Assembly: GCA_031262265.1 (NCBI GenBank)
Contig: JAISIB010000099.1
Location: forward strand, 1-20,671
Source of the DNA: Prevotellaceae bacterium
Lineage (GTDB): Bacteria > Bacteroidota > Bacteroidia > Bacteroidales > Bacteroidaceae
Direction: 5' to 3'
DNA: 20,671 nt
The stretch's first letter is position 1. Each line of letters starts with the position of its first letter. A model generated the notes under the pieces. The model was not told the DNA's origin. It saw nothing but the letters and a program-made list of their open reading frames with translations, and did no database searches. The position numbers and the translations under genes are program-made. This document shows, piece after piece, positions 1 through 8,146 of this stretch.

Positions 1-1396
1 CGAGCTTCGTACCGTTGATATTATAGACGAAGCCGGCGAACCAACTCGCGTTGTGGTAGGACGTTTAGCCGAAGTCCGTTTCATTGACGTTAATACGAAA
101 ATCGTACTTTCGACGCACAACATACCCTATGGTTCCAAGCTCTACGCAACGGACGGAGAAATCGTGGAGAAAGGCAGATTGATCGCTAAGTGGGACCCGT
201 TCAATGCGGTAATCATTACAGAAAATACCGGTCGTATCGCTTTTGAAAACGTACTCGAAAATATTACCTACAAGGTAGAGTCTGACGAGTCGACCGGATT
301 GCAGGAAATCGTCATCATCGAATCTAAGGATAAAGCCAAAGTACCTTCGGCACAGATCTTGGATGAGAACGGCGACGTCATTCGTTCCTACAACTTGCCG
401 GTAGGCGGACACGTGGTAGTTGAGAACGGTCAGAAAGTACAGGCAGGCGAAGTGATCGTCAAGATACCGAGAGCTGTCGGCAAGGCCGGTGATATTACGG
501 GCGGTCTACCTCGTGTAACGGAGTTGTTCGAAGCAAGAAATCCGTCCAATCCGGCTGTTGTGTCCGAGATCGACGGTGAGATTACGATGGGCAAAGTCAA
601 ACGCGGTAATCGTGAAATCATTGTCACTTCCAAAAGCGGCGACGTGAAGAAGTATTTAGTAGCTCTCTCCAAACAGATTCTGGTACAAGAGAACGACTAC
701 GTACGTGCGGGCACGCCGCTATCCGACGGAGCGATTACGCCTTCGGATATTCTGGCAATCAAAGGCCCGACGGCTGTGCAAGAATATATTGTCAACGAGG
801 TACAAGATGTGTATCGCTTGCAAGGTGTGAAAATCAACGATAAGCACTTCGAAATCATCGTGCGCCAAATGATGCGCAAAGTAGAGATTGACGAACCGGG
901 AGATACGCGTTTCTTAGAGCAACAAGTTGTAGATAAACTGGAATTTATGGACGAGAATGACCGCGTTTGGGGCAAGAAAGTGGTGCTCAACGCCGGAGAT
1001 TCTCAGAATATGCAGCCCGGACAAATCGTTACGGCACGTAAGTTGCGCGATGAAAACAGTATGTTGAAGCGCCGCGACTTGAAACCCGTGCAAGTACGCG
1101 ATGCCGTACCGGCTACATCTACGCAGATCTTGCAAGGAATCACCCGCGCCGCATTGCAGACATCAAGCTTCATGTCGGCAGCCTCGTTCCAAGAGACCAC
1201 CAAGGTACTCAACGAAGCAGCTATCAACGGTAAAGTTGACCGTCTGGAAGGCATGAAAGAAAATGTCATTTGCGGACATTTGATTCCGGCAGGTACCGGT
1301 CAGCGCGAGTTCGAGAAAATTGTCGTTTACTCCAAAGAAGAGTACGAACGGATGCAAGCGCAGAAACGTACCGTCGTAGATTACGAAGAGGAATAG
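1..1396 (+). CDS. rpoC: DNA-directed RNA polymerase subunit beta' (3' part)
   Basis: This is the C-terminal part, about 464 residues, of the largest catalytic subunit of RNA polymerase. The frame is open from base 2, so the gene starts outside the window; the GTG at 53 is internal. Family hallmarks are the block [16 protein letters not shown] (about 491-538), the segment [12 protein letters not shown] (about 845-880), and the near C-terminal block [16 protein letters not shown] followed by GLKENVI-like and LIPAGTG motifs (about 1170-1300). These correspond to the bridge-helix-distal region, the jaw/clamp and the omega-binding end of beta'. The protein ends with an acidic tail (DYEEE), usual in the family. 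No break or unusual residue is seen. A strong intrinsic terminator follows 44 bases after the stop, so rpoC is the last gene of its transcription unit (typically the rpoBC operon). Confidence 0.98.
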   Translation, partial: ELRTVDIIDEAGEPTRVVVGRLAEVRFIDVNTKIVLSTHNIPYGSKLYATDGEIVEKGRLIAKWDPFNAVIITENTGRIAFENVLENITYKVESDESTGLQEIVIIESKDKAKVPSAQILDENGDVIRSYNLPVGGHVVVENGQKVQAGEVIVKIPRAVGKAGDITGGLPRVTELFEARNPSNPAVVSEIDGEITMGKVKRGNREIIVTSKSGDVKKYLVALSKQILVQENDYVRAGTPLSDGAITPSDILAIKGPTAVQEYIVNEVQDVYRLQGVKINDKHFEIIVRQMMRKVEIDEPGDTRFLEQQVVDKLEFMDENDRVWGKKVVLNAGDSQNMQPGQIVTARKLRDENSMLKRRDLKPVQVRDAVPATSTQILQGITRAALQTSSFMSAASFQETTKVLNEAAINGKVDRLEGMKENVICGHLIPAGTGQREFEKIVVYSKEEYERMQAQKRTVVDYEEE

Positions 1397-1440
1397 CTCA
1401 ATTGTGTTTAGTCATAGACTAAGAAATGGTTAATTTGGAG

Positions 1441-1474
1441 CCGCCTGCCGATTTTATTCGGCGGGCGGTTTTTT
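1441..1474 (+). terminator. Intrinsic terminator after rpoC
   Basis: The left arm CCGCCTGCCG (1441-1450) pairs with CGGCGGGCGG (1459-1468). This gives a 10-bp GC-rich stem with one G-U pair and an 8-base loop, followed directly by a run of six T. It separates rpoC from pfp. Confidence 0.92.
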
Positions 1475-1635
1475 ATGTATGGCCGAACCCGTTGAATAAA
1501 GGTTGATTCAAAGATTCCTCCACTCCCTATTTTGCAACTTCCAGAAAAATAGCGATATTCGCGACTTGAAACGCGGCCGATGGTTCGGCGGTGCGTTCCC
1601 TTGATACGGGATATAATACTTTAATAGATAACAAA

Positions 1636-2835
1636 ATGACAAAAAGTGCATTGCAAATCGCACGGGCTACCTATCAGCCCAAACTACCGAAGGCCTTAAA
1701 AGGCGCAGTAAAAGTGAAAGAAGGAAATGCGACACAGTCCGTCGCCGACCAAGAAGCCATCCATCAACTATTCCCCAACACCTACGGAATGCCGCTCATT
1801 CAATTCGTCGAAGCCGAAGCGTCAGCCACACAACCGGCTTTCAACGTGGGCGTTATCCTCTCGGGCGGACAAGCACCGGGCGGACACAACGTCATATCCG
1901 GTATTTTTGACGGTATCAAGAAACTAAATGCCGACAATCGGCTCTACGGTTTTATCTTAGGCCCCGGCGGATTGGTAGACCACAAATACATGGAGCTGAC
2001 GGGCGACATTATCGATGAATACCGCAATACGGGCGGTTTCGACATCATCGGTTCGGGACGTACCAAGTTGGAGACCGTCGAACAGTTCGAGAAAGGATAC
2101 GAAATTCTGAAAGAGTTAGGTATTAAGGCGTTGGTAATCATCGGCGGCGACGACTCTAATACGAACGCTTGCGTGCTGGCCGAATATTACGCCGCCAAGA
2201 ACTACGGCGTTCAGGTTATCGGTTGCCCGAAAACTATCGACGGCGATTTGAAAAACGAAATGATAGAAACTTCTTTCGGCTTCGACACGGCTTGCAAGGT
2301 CTATTCCGAAGTCATCGGAAACATTCAACGCGATTGCAACTCGGCACGCAAATACTGGCACTTTATTAAATTGATGGGACGCTCGGCTTCCCATATCGCG
2401 TTGGAATGCGCATTGCAGGTGCAACCCAACGTATGTATCATTTCCGAAGAAGTAGAAACGAACAACCTCTCATTGGATGACATTATCGCTTACGTAGCCG
2501 GCATCGTGGCCGCTCGCGCCGCACAGGGCGACAATTACGGTACGGTGCTCATCCCCGAAGGATTGATCGAATTCATTCCTGCCGTGAAACGACTGATTGC
2601 CGAATTGAACGACTTCCTCGCTACGAATGCCGTTGAGTTCTCACATATCAAGAAGTCGCACCAACGCGAATATATCATCTCGAAACTTTCCAAAGAGAAC
2701 GCCGACATCTACGCCAGCCTGCCCGAAGACGTGGCGCGCCAACTGACACTCGACCGTGACCCGCACGGCAACGTACAGGTGTCGCTCATCGAAACGGAGA
2801 AACTCTTGGCAGATATTGTTTCCGTCAAACTCTAA
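1636..2835 (+). CDS. pfp: PPi-dependent phosphofructokinase, N-terminal 399 codons (gene interrupted by in-frame TAA)
   Basis: Diphosphate--fructose-6-phosphate 1-phosphotransferase interconverts fructose-6-phosphate and fructose-1,6-bisphosphate using pyrophosphate, in cytoplasmic glycolysis/gluconeogenesis. Visible motifs are the glycine-rich GVILSGGQAPGGHN (72-85), GGDDS (170-174; the second Asp marks PPi rather than ATP use), PKTIDGD (198-204, with the PPi-type Lys), MGRS (247-250) and IPEGLIE (306-312). I chose ATG 1636 (MTKSALQIAR), which follows an A-rich leader and matches the start I recall for Bacteroides homologues; a TTG/GTG-type extension upstream to 1591 is less likely. The frame stops at TAA 2833-2835. 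The same frame then continues without interruption to 3279 with clear pfp sequence, so the full gene would be 547 codons, the usual length. As read, the product lacks the sugar-phosphate-binding GYEGR segment and is probably inactive alone. Confidence 0.9.
   Translation: MTKSALQIARATYQPKLPKALKGAVKVKEGNATQSVADQEAIHQLFPNTYGMPLIQFVEAEASATQPAFNVGVILSGGQAPGGHNVISGIFDGIKKLNADNRLYGFILGPGGLVDHKYMELTGDIIDEYRNTGGFDIIGSGRTKLETVEQFEKGYEILKELGIKALVIIGGDDSNTNACVLAEYYAAKNYGVQVIGCPKTIDGDLKNEMIETSFGFDTACKVYSEVIGNIQRDCNSARKYWHFIKLMGRSASHIALECALQVQPNVCIISEEVETNNLSLDDIIAYVAGIVAARAAQGDNYGTVLIPEGLIEFIPAVKRLIAELNDFLATNAVEFSHIKKSHQREYIISKLSKENADIYASLPEDVARQLTLDRDPHGNVQVSLIETEKLLADIVSVKL
2833..2835 (+). other. In-frame nonsense codon within pfp
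   Basis: TAA occupies codon 400, between ...DIVSVKL and [10 protein letters not shown].... Both sides are in the same frame, so a single substitution of GAA, CAA or AAA explains it; no indel is needed. TAA is the ordinary stop of at least six other genes in this window (for example GH25, pckA, dnaE), so codon reassignment is unlikely. A sequencing error, a recent mutation, or low-level readthrough/restart remain possible. Confidence 0.9.
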
Positions 2836-3279
<444 letters not shown>

Positions 3280-3301
3280 AAATAACCCTTTATAGGAACG
3301 A

Positions 3302-3347
3302 AGTTGAAAGCGGTGCAGGGAAACCGGCCTGCTTTCAACTTTGTTTT
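3302..3347 (+). terminator. Intrinsic terminator after pfp
   Basis: AGTTGAAAGC (3302-3311) pairs perfectly with GCTTTCAACT (3331-3340). The GC-rich loop can add further pairs, and a T-rich tract TTTGTTTT follows. It lies between pfp and the GH25 ATG and rules out translation starts inside it (such as TTG 3304). Confidence 0.85.
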
Positions 3348-3360
3348 TACCCGCACACCC

Positions 3361-4233
3361 ATGCCCGAACAACCTCGCAAATCTGCCGCCAAAGCACGCA
3401 AGGTGAGAACCGTCGCACCTACTTCTCGAAAACCTCGAACGAAAAGTCCTCGCCGAGGTAAGCAGAAAAAAGTCCGAAAGGACAGTATGCGCTATTTGCT
3501 GTCGGTGCTCATTCTGGCATTGTTCGTCACTGCGTTTTACTACTTTTTTATTCGCCCCTACGCCTACCGTTGGCGTTCCTGCGACGGACTAACCGGCTAC
3601 GGCATTTGTATGCCGCATCGCTACACGGTACACGGCATCGACATCTCCCATCATCAGGGAAATATCAATTGGGATACGCTGGAAATCTCTCGTGTCGGAT
3701 TGTTCCCCATCCGTTTCATATTCATGAAAGCGACAGAAGGCAGCGACTGGACTGACCGCAATTTTGAGAATAACTTTGCCGACGCCCGTCTCCACGGCTT
3801 CATGCGCGGCGCATACCATTACTTCAAGCCCGCCGCCGATGCCCGGATGCAAGCGGACAACTTCATTCGCCACGTAGACCTGCGCCCCGGCGACCTACCG
3901 CCCGTGCTGGACGTCGAAGAGAAAGGGCTAATCAGCAAGACAGACTTGCAACGAGGCGTGAAAAGCTGGCTATTGCGCATTGAAGAGCACTACGGCGTAA
4001 AGCCGATTCTTTATGCGTCCTACCGCTTCCGCACCCGCTACCTGAACGACCCTTTCTTCGATGATTATCCTTATTGGATTGCCCACTACTACGTGGAGTC
4101 CGTACGTTATGCCGGCTCGTGGCTTTTCTGGCAACACACGGACAGAGGACAAGTACCGGGCATTCCGGAACCTGTCGACCTAAATATTTTCAACGGGAAG
4201 TTTGAAGATTTGCAAACACTGACGCTCCGGTAA
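3361..4233 (+). CDS. Membrane-anchored glycoside hydrolase family 25 (lysozyme/muramidase)
   Basis: A predicted peptidoglycan muramidase of 290 residues, cleaving the MurNAc-GlcNAc bond. The GH25 core runs from about residue 90 to the end. It shows HGIDISHHQG (Asp94), FMKATEGSDW (121-130), DVEE (Asp184, Glu186, the likely catalytic acid) and WQHTDRGQVPG...VDLNIF (Asp273, Asn275). The N-terminus is unusual: residues 1-42 contain 17 Lys/Arg, then one hydrophobic helix at about 45-64. This suggests a type II membrane protein with a basic cytoplasmic tail and the enzyme facing the periplasm. I chose ATG 3361 because the upstream TTG 3304 lies inside the preceding terminator hairpin; ATG 3487 would drop the basic tail. 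No promoter was recognised, so transcription may come from within the short gap or by readthrough. Physiological role (wall turnover or antibacterial) is not determinable. Confidence 0.9.
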   Translation: MPEQPRKSAAKARKVRTVAPTSRKPRTKSPRRGKQKKVRKDSMRYLLSVLILALFVTAFYYFFIRPYAYRWRSCDGLTGYGICMPHRYTVHGIDISHHQGNINWDTLEISRVGLFPIRFIFMKATEGSDWTDRNFENNFADARLHGFMRGAYHYFKPAADARMQADNFIRHVDLRPGDLPPVLDVEEKGLISKTDLQRGVKSWLLRIEEHYGVKPILYASYRFRTRYLNDPFFDDYPYWIAHYYVESVRYAGSWLFWQHTDRGQVPGIPEPVDLNIFNGKFEDLQTLTLR

Positions 4234-4250
4234 ACGTGCGGGTTAGTAAT

Positions 4251-4279
4251 TTTTACGAGAACGTAAGATAATTCTTTTT
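4251..4279 (+). terminator. Weak possible terminator after GH25 gene
   Basis: TTTTACG (4251-4257) can pair with CGTAAGA (4262-4268, one G-U) around an AGAA loop. TTCTTTTTC follows about five bases later. The stem is short and AT-rich, so this is tentative. Confidence 0.3.
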
Positions 4280-4335
4280 CATCCTTTGTTATTACATTTT
4301 TTAAGCCGCAAAAAACTTTTTGTTTCGGAAATTCA

Positions 4336-4343
4336 TATCTTTG
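4336..4343 (+). promoter_or_regulatory. Bacteroidetes-type -7 box before the carboxylesterase gene
   Basis: TATCTTTG matches the TAnnTTTG element of Bacteroidetes primary-sigma promoters and lies 32 bases before the ATG. No TTTG is found at the usual 19-21 base distance upstream; the nearest ends only 13 bases away. Confidence 0.5.
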
Positions 4344-4375
4344 CTCGTCATTAACTCGTTACTAAATCCATTATT

Positions 4376-6028
4376 ATGAAACAGAGGACACGAATTTTCG
4401 CACACGGCTTCGCCCTGATAGGGACGGTGGCCTTGTTGGCGGGTCTTTCGGGTTGCGCACAAAAAGCGGCGCAGACGACCGACGATGCCGACGAACAACA
4501 AGTATTTATTGGGGACGATATTGCGATCGCTCAGACGCAATATGGTAAAGTACAAGGGTATATACTGAAAGGTACGTACACGTTTGCCGGTATCCCTTAC
4601 GGAGCCACTACGGCCGGAAAGAACCGTTTTATGCCGCCGCAAAAGCCGGAATCGTGGGAAGGCATTCGTCCCGCCGTTTTCTGGGGAACCAGCGCGCCGC
4701 AGAATATGGCTAACAAGTATCCGAATACGTATTCTACGTTTGCCGACCACTGGAATTACTACAACGTAGGTGAAGATTGCCTGAACCTAAACGTCTGGAC
4801 GCAAGGCCTCGACAAGAAAGCGCGTCCGGTACTGGTGTGGTTCCACGGAGGTGGATTCAGCAGCGGCAACAGTATCGAGCAAGACGGATACATGGGCGCG
4901 AACATCAGCAAATACGGTGACATCGTGGCCGTTTCGGTGAACCACAGACTAAATTCCTTTGGGTTTACGGATCTATCGGGCGTCGACCCGAAATTTGCCG
5001 ACTCGGGAAACGTCGGCGTGTTAGACCTTGTGGCTTCTTTGCAGTGGGTGCATGAAAACATCGCCAATTTCGGCGGCGACCCGAACAACGTGACCGTCAT
5101 CGGACAGTCGGGCGGCGGCTCCAAGGTGTGCACCATCGTAGCAATGCCCGAGACGAAAGGATTGGTACACAAGGGCGTGGCACTCAGCGGTAGCAGCACG
5201 TCGGCCACTCCGCAAGAAGCAAGTGCCGAGCTGGGTAAGTTTATCCTGAAAGAAGCCGGACTGAAACCGAGCGAAGTAAGCAAACTGCAAGAGATGCCGT
5301 GGGAAGAATACTACGCATTGGCCAATCGCGCTTCGCGTGCATACAACGAACAAGCAGCCGCCACCGGAAGACGCGGAGGTTTCTCGCCCGTAGCCGATGG
5401 TACGCACGTACCGAAAGGAAACTTCTTCGCCTCCAAAGACGCTCCGTCGGCACACGTACCGATGATATTCTGTACGACGACATCCGAGCAGGCCATCAGC
5501 CGCACCAACGCCGAACTGGAAAAGATGGACAAGGCGCAAGCCATCGCCTTCTTGACGCAACGGATGGGACGTGATGCTACGGCAGCCTACGAGGCGTATG
5601 CCAAGGCATTCCCGACGGAAAAGCCGGTTAAATTGGTCAATATGATCGTCAGCCCGCGTACCCGCGTCATCCAAGCCATTGACGATAAGTATCAGCAAGG
5701 CGCACCAGTGTATTTGGCATGGTTCGATTGGGAGCCGCCGCTTTTCGATGCGCGTATGCGTGCATTCCACTGTATCGACATCTGTTTCTGGCTACATAAT
5801 ACCGACCTGATGTTGACGCACACCGGCGGCGGCAAGCGTCCGCGCGCCTTGTCCGACAAGATGTCGGATGCGTTGTTGAGTTTTATGCGTACCGGCGACC
5901 CGAATTGCGCGAGCATCCCCGAATGGCCGGCTTATACGCCCGAACAAGGAGCTACGATGATCTGGAACGATGAGTGCAAAGTGCAAAACGATCCCGATCG
6001 CGAAGCTCGCAAAGCATTGGTAAATTGA
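4376..6028 (+). CDS. Type-B carboxylesterase, lipoprotein
   Basis: An alpha/beta-hydrolase of the type-B carboxylesterase (PnbA/cholinesterase-like) family, 550 residues, hydrolysing carboxylic esters of unknown natural substrate. The N-terminus is a lipoprotein signal, with hydrophobic core 11-24 and lipobox LSGC with Cys27, so the enzyme is probably attached to the periplasmic or outer membrane. The oxyanion-hole motif HGGGF is at 157-161 and the nucleophile elbow GQSGGG has Ser245. The likely acid is Glu371 (TTSEQ) and the likely catalytic His is His465 (FHCIDICFW). EDCLNLNVW (133-141) is the classical second family signature. The elbow has Gly where the family usually has Ala (GxSxGG is still satisfied). 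It is a stand-alone unit, with a -7 box upstream and a strong terminator downstream. Confidence 0.93.
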   Translation: MKQRTRIFAHGFALIGTVALLAGLSGCAQKAAQTTDDADEQQVFIGDDIAIAQTQYGKVQGYILKGTYTFAGIPYGATTAGKNRFMPPQKPESWEGIRPAVFWGTSAPQNMANKYPNTYSTFADHWNYYNVGEDCLNLNVWTQGLDKKARPVLVWFHGGGFSSGNSIEQDGYMGANISKYGDIVAVSVNHRLNSFGFTDLSGVDPKFADSGNVGVLDLVASLQWVHENIANFGGDPNNVTVIGQSGGGSKVCTIVAMPETKGLVHKGVALSGSSTSATPQEASAELGKFILKEAGLKPSEVSKLQEMPWEEYYALANRASRAYNEQAAATGRRGGFSPVADGTHVPKGNFFASKDAPSAHVPMIFCTTTSEQAISRTNAELEKMDKAQAIAFLTQRMGRDATAAYEAYAKAFPTEKPVKLVNMIVSPRTRVIQAIDDKYQQGAPVYLAWFDWEPPLFDARMRAFHCIDICFWLHNTDLMLTHTGGGKRPRALSDKMSDALLSFMRTGDPNCASIPEWPAYTPEQGATMIWNDECKVQNDPDREARKALVN

Positions 6029-6052
6029 TTTTCTTAATTACGTGAAAGGAAG

Positions 6053-6095
6053 GGAGAGCGTACCGGCGTCACCGACACGGTCACGCTCTCTTTTT
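6053..6095 (+). terminator. Intrinsic terminator after carboxylesterase gene
   Basis: GAGAGCGT (6054-6061) pairs with ACGCTCTC (6083-6090), with inner ACCG/CGGT pairs, and five T follow. The T tract ends just before ATG 6098, which favours the later start, ATG 6116, for the next gene. Confidence 0.88.
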
Positions 6096-6115
6096 AAATG
6101 ACGAAACTTAAAACT

Positions 6116-6916
6116 ATGAAACGAATCATTTCGGGAGTTGCGTTCCTAATGGCAACCATCGCCGCAGCGTCGGCACAATGTCCGGTCGATAATCGCCACT
6201 TTCGGGCAGGTGAAGAACTTTCCTACGACCTGTATTTCAAATACGGCATTCTCTACACGAAAGCCGGCCGCGCCGGATTGAGCGTGAAAGCCGCACAGGG
6301 AGGCGGCGGAGCGGACGGCTATCAAGTGAGCCTGACCGCTATGTCTACCGGCATCGTCCATTCGTTTTTCAGCATTGCCGATACGCTGACCGCACACATC
6401 GACCGCGACCTCGTACCGCGAACGTTCAGCAAAGCGGCTCACGAAGGGGACGATCATACGACCGAACGCACCACATATACCTATCAAAACGGAACCACTG
6501 CCGTCAAAAATCTCTACATACGCAACGGTATCGTACGCGCCGACACGACTTTCTATTCTACCGGCGGTTGCACGTTCGATATGCTCAGTATCATTTATTA
6601 TGCCCGCACGCTAAATTTCGATGGGATGAAGCAAGGAGACGCGGTGCCCGTAGCTTGTGTGTCGGGGCGCAACAAGGTAGACATGGCACTACTCTATCAG
6701 GGCAAGGAGCAAATGGAAGCCAACGACGGGCGCACCTACAACTGTCACAGGTTGGCACTCGCCACCTACGAGAACGACGCCTTTTCCGACCGCGACCATG
6801 CTATGCAGATTTTCATCACGGCGGACGAGAACCGAGTCCCCGTCCGCATTGATTCCAAACTGAAAGTAGGTGCTACGCGAGCCATCTTGAAAGGCTACGC
6901 GGGGTTGCGCCATTGA
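6116..6916 (+). CDS. Exported DUF3108-domain protein
   Basis: A 266-residue protein (if ATG 6116 is used) with a clear signal peptide, MKRIISGVAFLMATIAAASAQ, cleaved after the A-S-A motif. The mature part resembles DUF3108 proteins, with an opening FRAGEELSYDLYFKYGILYTKAG and a closing ITADENRVPVRIDSKLKVG-type segment that I associate with this family. It is beta-rich and periplasmic or outer-membrane facing. The biochemical function of DUF3108 is not established. ATG 6098 would add six residues (MTKLKT) but abuts the T tract of the preceding terminator; ATG 6116 has the A-rich leader common in this phylum. No dedicated promoter was recognised. It converges with the barrel gene; the stop codons are seven bases apart and no clear terminator separates them. 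Confidence 0.85.
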   Translation: MKRIISGVAFLMATIAAASAQCPVDNRHFRAGEELSYDLYFKYGILYTKAGRAGLSVKAAQGGGGADGYQVSLTAMSTGIVHSFFSIADTLTAHIDRDLVPRTFSKAAHEGDDHTTERTTYTYQNGTTAVKNLYIRNGIVRADTTFYSTGGCTFDMLSIIYYARTLNFDGMKQGDAVPVACVSGRNKVDMALLYQGKEQMEANDGRTYNCHRLALATYENDAFSDRDHAMQIFITADENRVPVRIDSKLKVGATRAILKGYAGLRH

Positions 6917-6923
6917 TTGTCTC

Positions 6924-7754
6924 TTAGAACGACATACCCACCCGCAGACCTATGCCGCTCAGCGACAAGGTACGCGTGACGGTCTGCGGCTCATACCAAT
7001 TGAAGTCATAGAACTCATACCGGCCGCATTGTAGCGTATAGCCCAAACTGACGTAGGTATCCGACTTGCGCCCCCATCCGAAACGCACACCCACCGACGG
7101 CGAAAAATACAATCCTTCGATATCGCCGAAAGCGTATCCCAACCGAACGTCGGCAAAGGGAGTAATACGTCGATCGACAAACTCGCTACGCACATGTGCA
7201 TAGAGAGGAATGGACGCCGCCTCGCTTTCAAACACATGCAAGCCGATGCCGAGACCGACGAACAGGTTCGGATTGAATTGGTAGCCGTGCGACGTATTCA
7301 ACTCGGTATGATTGATGGCGTCGGCACCCACTCCGCCGAACAATCCCAACTCATAAAATCCGCGATAACCGCGTACGGGGCCCTTCACCGCGACCTTGTT
7401 GCGCGGATGACGTAGATCCGATTCCTCCTTGACGATTTTTTCGATCTCCTCCACCCGAAAGACGAAAATATTCTCGTCCAACGTTTGCAACTTTACGCTT
7501 TCATCGGGTTTTACCTCCAAGAGATAGCCTTTGAGGATACTGCCGTTCTTCAAATAGACCACGTCCAGCGGAACCGTACGGTTGGTTCGGAACAAATCCG
7601 ATAAGTCGGGTTTGCAATACGGGCACCGGTAATCCGTAGGATGTCGGTGATGTCCGTGTGTGTGCACGTGAGACGAGGGGTGATGCAGGTGTTGCGCCGA
7701 AACGACGGCGTGGCTGCTCGCAAACAGGAGCAACAGAGTAAGTAGCTTCTTCAT
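6924..7754 (-). CDS. Small outer-membrane beta-barrel protein with His-rich N-terminus
   Basis: A 276-residue protein with signal peptide 1-20 (MKKLLTLLLLFASSHAVVSA). The mature N-terminus is strikingly His-rich: nine His between 22 and 38, then CPYC (44-47), a plausible metal-binding patch. Residues about 63-110 (DVVYLKNGSILKGYLLEV...FVFRVEEIEKI) form a small beta domain often seen in Bacteroidetes exported proteins. From about 130 to the end there are alternating Gly/aromatic strands finishing in GLRVGMSF, with the terminal Phe typical of outer-membrane barrels. A TTTG-N19-TATCTTTG promoter lies 45-75 bases upstream. The specific function is unknown; a role in metal sensing or binding is inference from composition only. 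Confidence 0.85.
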   Translation of the reverse strand: MKKLLTLLLLFASSHAVVSAQHLHHPSSHVHTHGHHRHPTDYRCPYCKPDLSDLFRTNRTVPLDVVYLKNGSILKGYLLEVKPDESVKLQTLDENIFVFRVEEIEKIVKEESDLRHPRNKVAVKGPVRGYRGFYELGLFGGVGADAINHTELNTSHGYQFNPNLFVGLGIGLHVFESEAASIPLYAHVRSEFVDRRITPFADVRLGYAFGDIEGLYFSPSVGVRFGWGRKSDTYVSLGYTLQCGRYEFYDFNWYEPQTVTRTLSLSGIGLRVGMSF

Positions 7755-7798
7755 TGTCGATGCTGTTAGGAATTAAACTTCTACAAAAATTCTCGGAG

Positions 7799-7829
7799 CA
7801 AAGATAACGACCGGTCTCGAAAAAACAAA
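7799..7829 (-). promoter_or_regulatory. Promoter of the outer-membrane barrel gene
   Basis: On the minus strand TTTG (7829-7826) is followed after exactly 19 bases by TATCTTTG (7806-7799). This is the full Bacteroidetes -33/-7 consensus with canonical spacing. The spacer contains an 8-bp palindrome, GACCGGTC (7809-7816). The leader to the ATG would be about 40 bases. Confidence 0.78.
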
Positions 7830-7872
7830 TCTTCCAAGCAGAAAAATGAGTGGCTTTGATAGGAAATTATCA

Positions 7873-7935
7873 TCGTAAGTTGTTGAAATAAGCTCGTAAC
7901 TTATTTCATTATCCTCGTAAGTTATTGCCACCACA
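7873..7935. repeat. Three 21-bp-phased direct repeats (TCGTAASTT)
   Basis: TCGTAAGTT (7873), TCGTAACTT (7894) and TCGTAAGTT (7915) start exactly 21 bases apart. The central copy is embedded in a perfect stem-loop: TGAAATAAG (7884-7892) and CTTATTTCA (7900-7908) with the 7-base loop CTCGTAA. It lies between the two divergent promoters. Confidence 0.7.
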
Positions 7936-8040
7936 TCCGGCGGCCTCTCTTTTGCCACATAGACTTTACATTCTTCGACTGTTCTACGCGAAACACCGGA
8001 ATTAGAGAAATTTTTCCATAAATGAAGAAAGCAGATAACG

Positions 8041-8059
8041 ACAAAAGTGTTACTTTTGT
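8041..8059 (+). promoter_or_regulatory. pckA -7 box overlapped by a palindrome
   Basis: TACTTTTG (8051-8058) matches the TAnnTTTG -7 consensus, about 90 bases before the pckA ATG. It is covered by a perfect inverted repeat, ACAAAAGT (8041-8048) and ACTTTTGT (8052-8059), separated by three bases, which could be an operator. No TTTG was found at -33. Confidence 0.5.
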
Positions 8060-8060
8060 G

Positions 8061-8095
8061 CCGGTTTAGCGAACACGTTTTGCTAAATCCACCGG
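8061..8095 (+). promoter_or_regulatory. Dyad / stem-loop in the pckA leader
   Basis: GGTTTAGC (8063-8070) pairs with GCTAAATC (8082-8089, one G-U) around an 11-base loop, with CCGG repeated at the outer edges (8061-8064, 8092-8095). It sits at or just after the expected transcription start, so it may act as an operator or as RNA structure. Confidence 0.4.
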
Positions 8096-8146
8096 ATAGG
8101 ATAACTTTTTATTAAAATTAGTACTTTATACTTTATTCAAAAACAA

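Larger units (their letters stand above)
7755..8146. other. 392-base divergent intergenic region between the barrel gene and pckA
   Basis: It contains a minus-strand promoter (7799-7829), three 21-bp-phased direct repeats (7873-7935), a palindrome overlapping a plus-strand -7 box (8041-8059) and a dyad in the pckA leader (8061-8095). A 61-codon minus frame (7958-7773) crosses the repeats but has no recognisable protein features and overlaps the promoter, so I do not call it a gene. Confidence 0.7.

Noticed and set aside
2833..2835. Stop-codon reassignment or selenocysteine-like recoding at the pfp TAA
   Set aside because: TAA ends at least six other genes here and no recoding element is visible; a substitution or a sequence error is simpler.
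3304..3360. Upstream TTG start for the GH25 gene
   Set aside because: The start would lie inside the pfp terminator hairpin and adds residues encoded by the hairpin itself; ATG 3361 is the sensible start.
7773..7958. Small minus-strand gene of 61 codons between the barrel gene and pckA
   Set aside because: It covers the barrel-gene promoter and the 21-bp repeats, has no recognisable features, and its only regularity is the DNA repeat.
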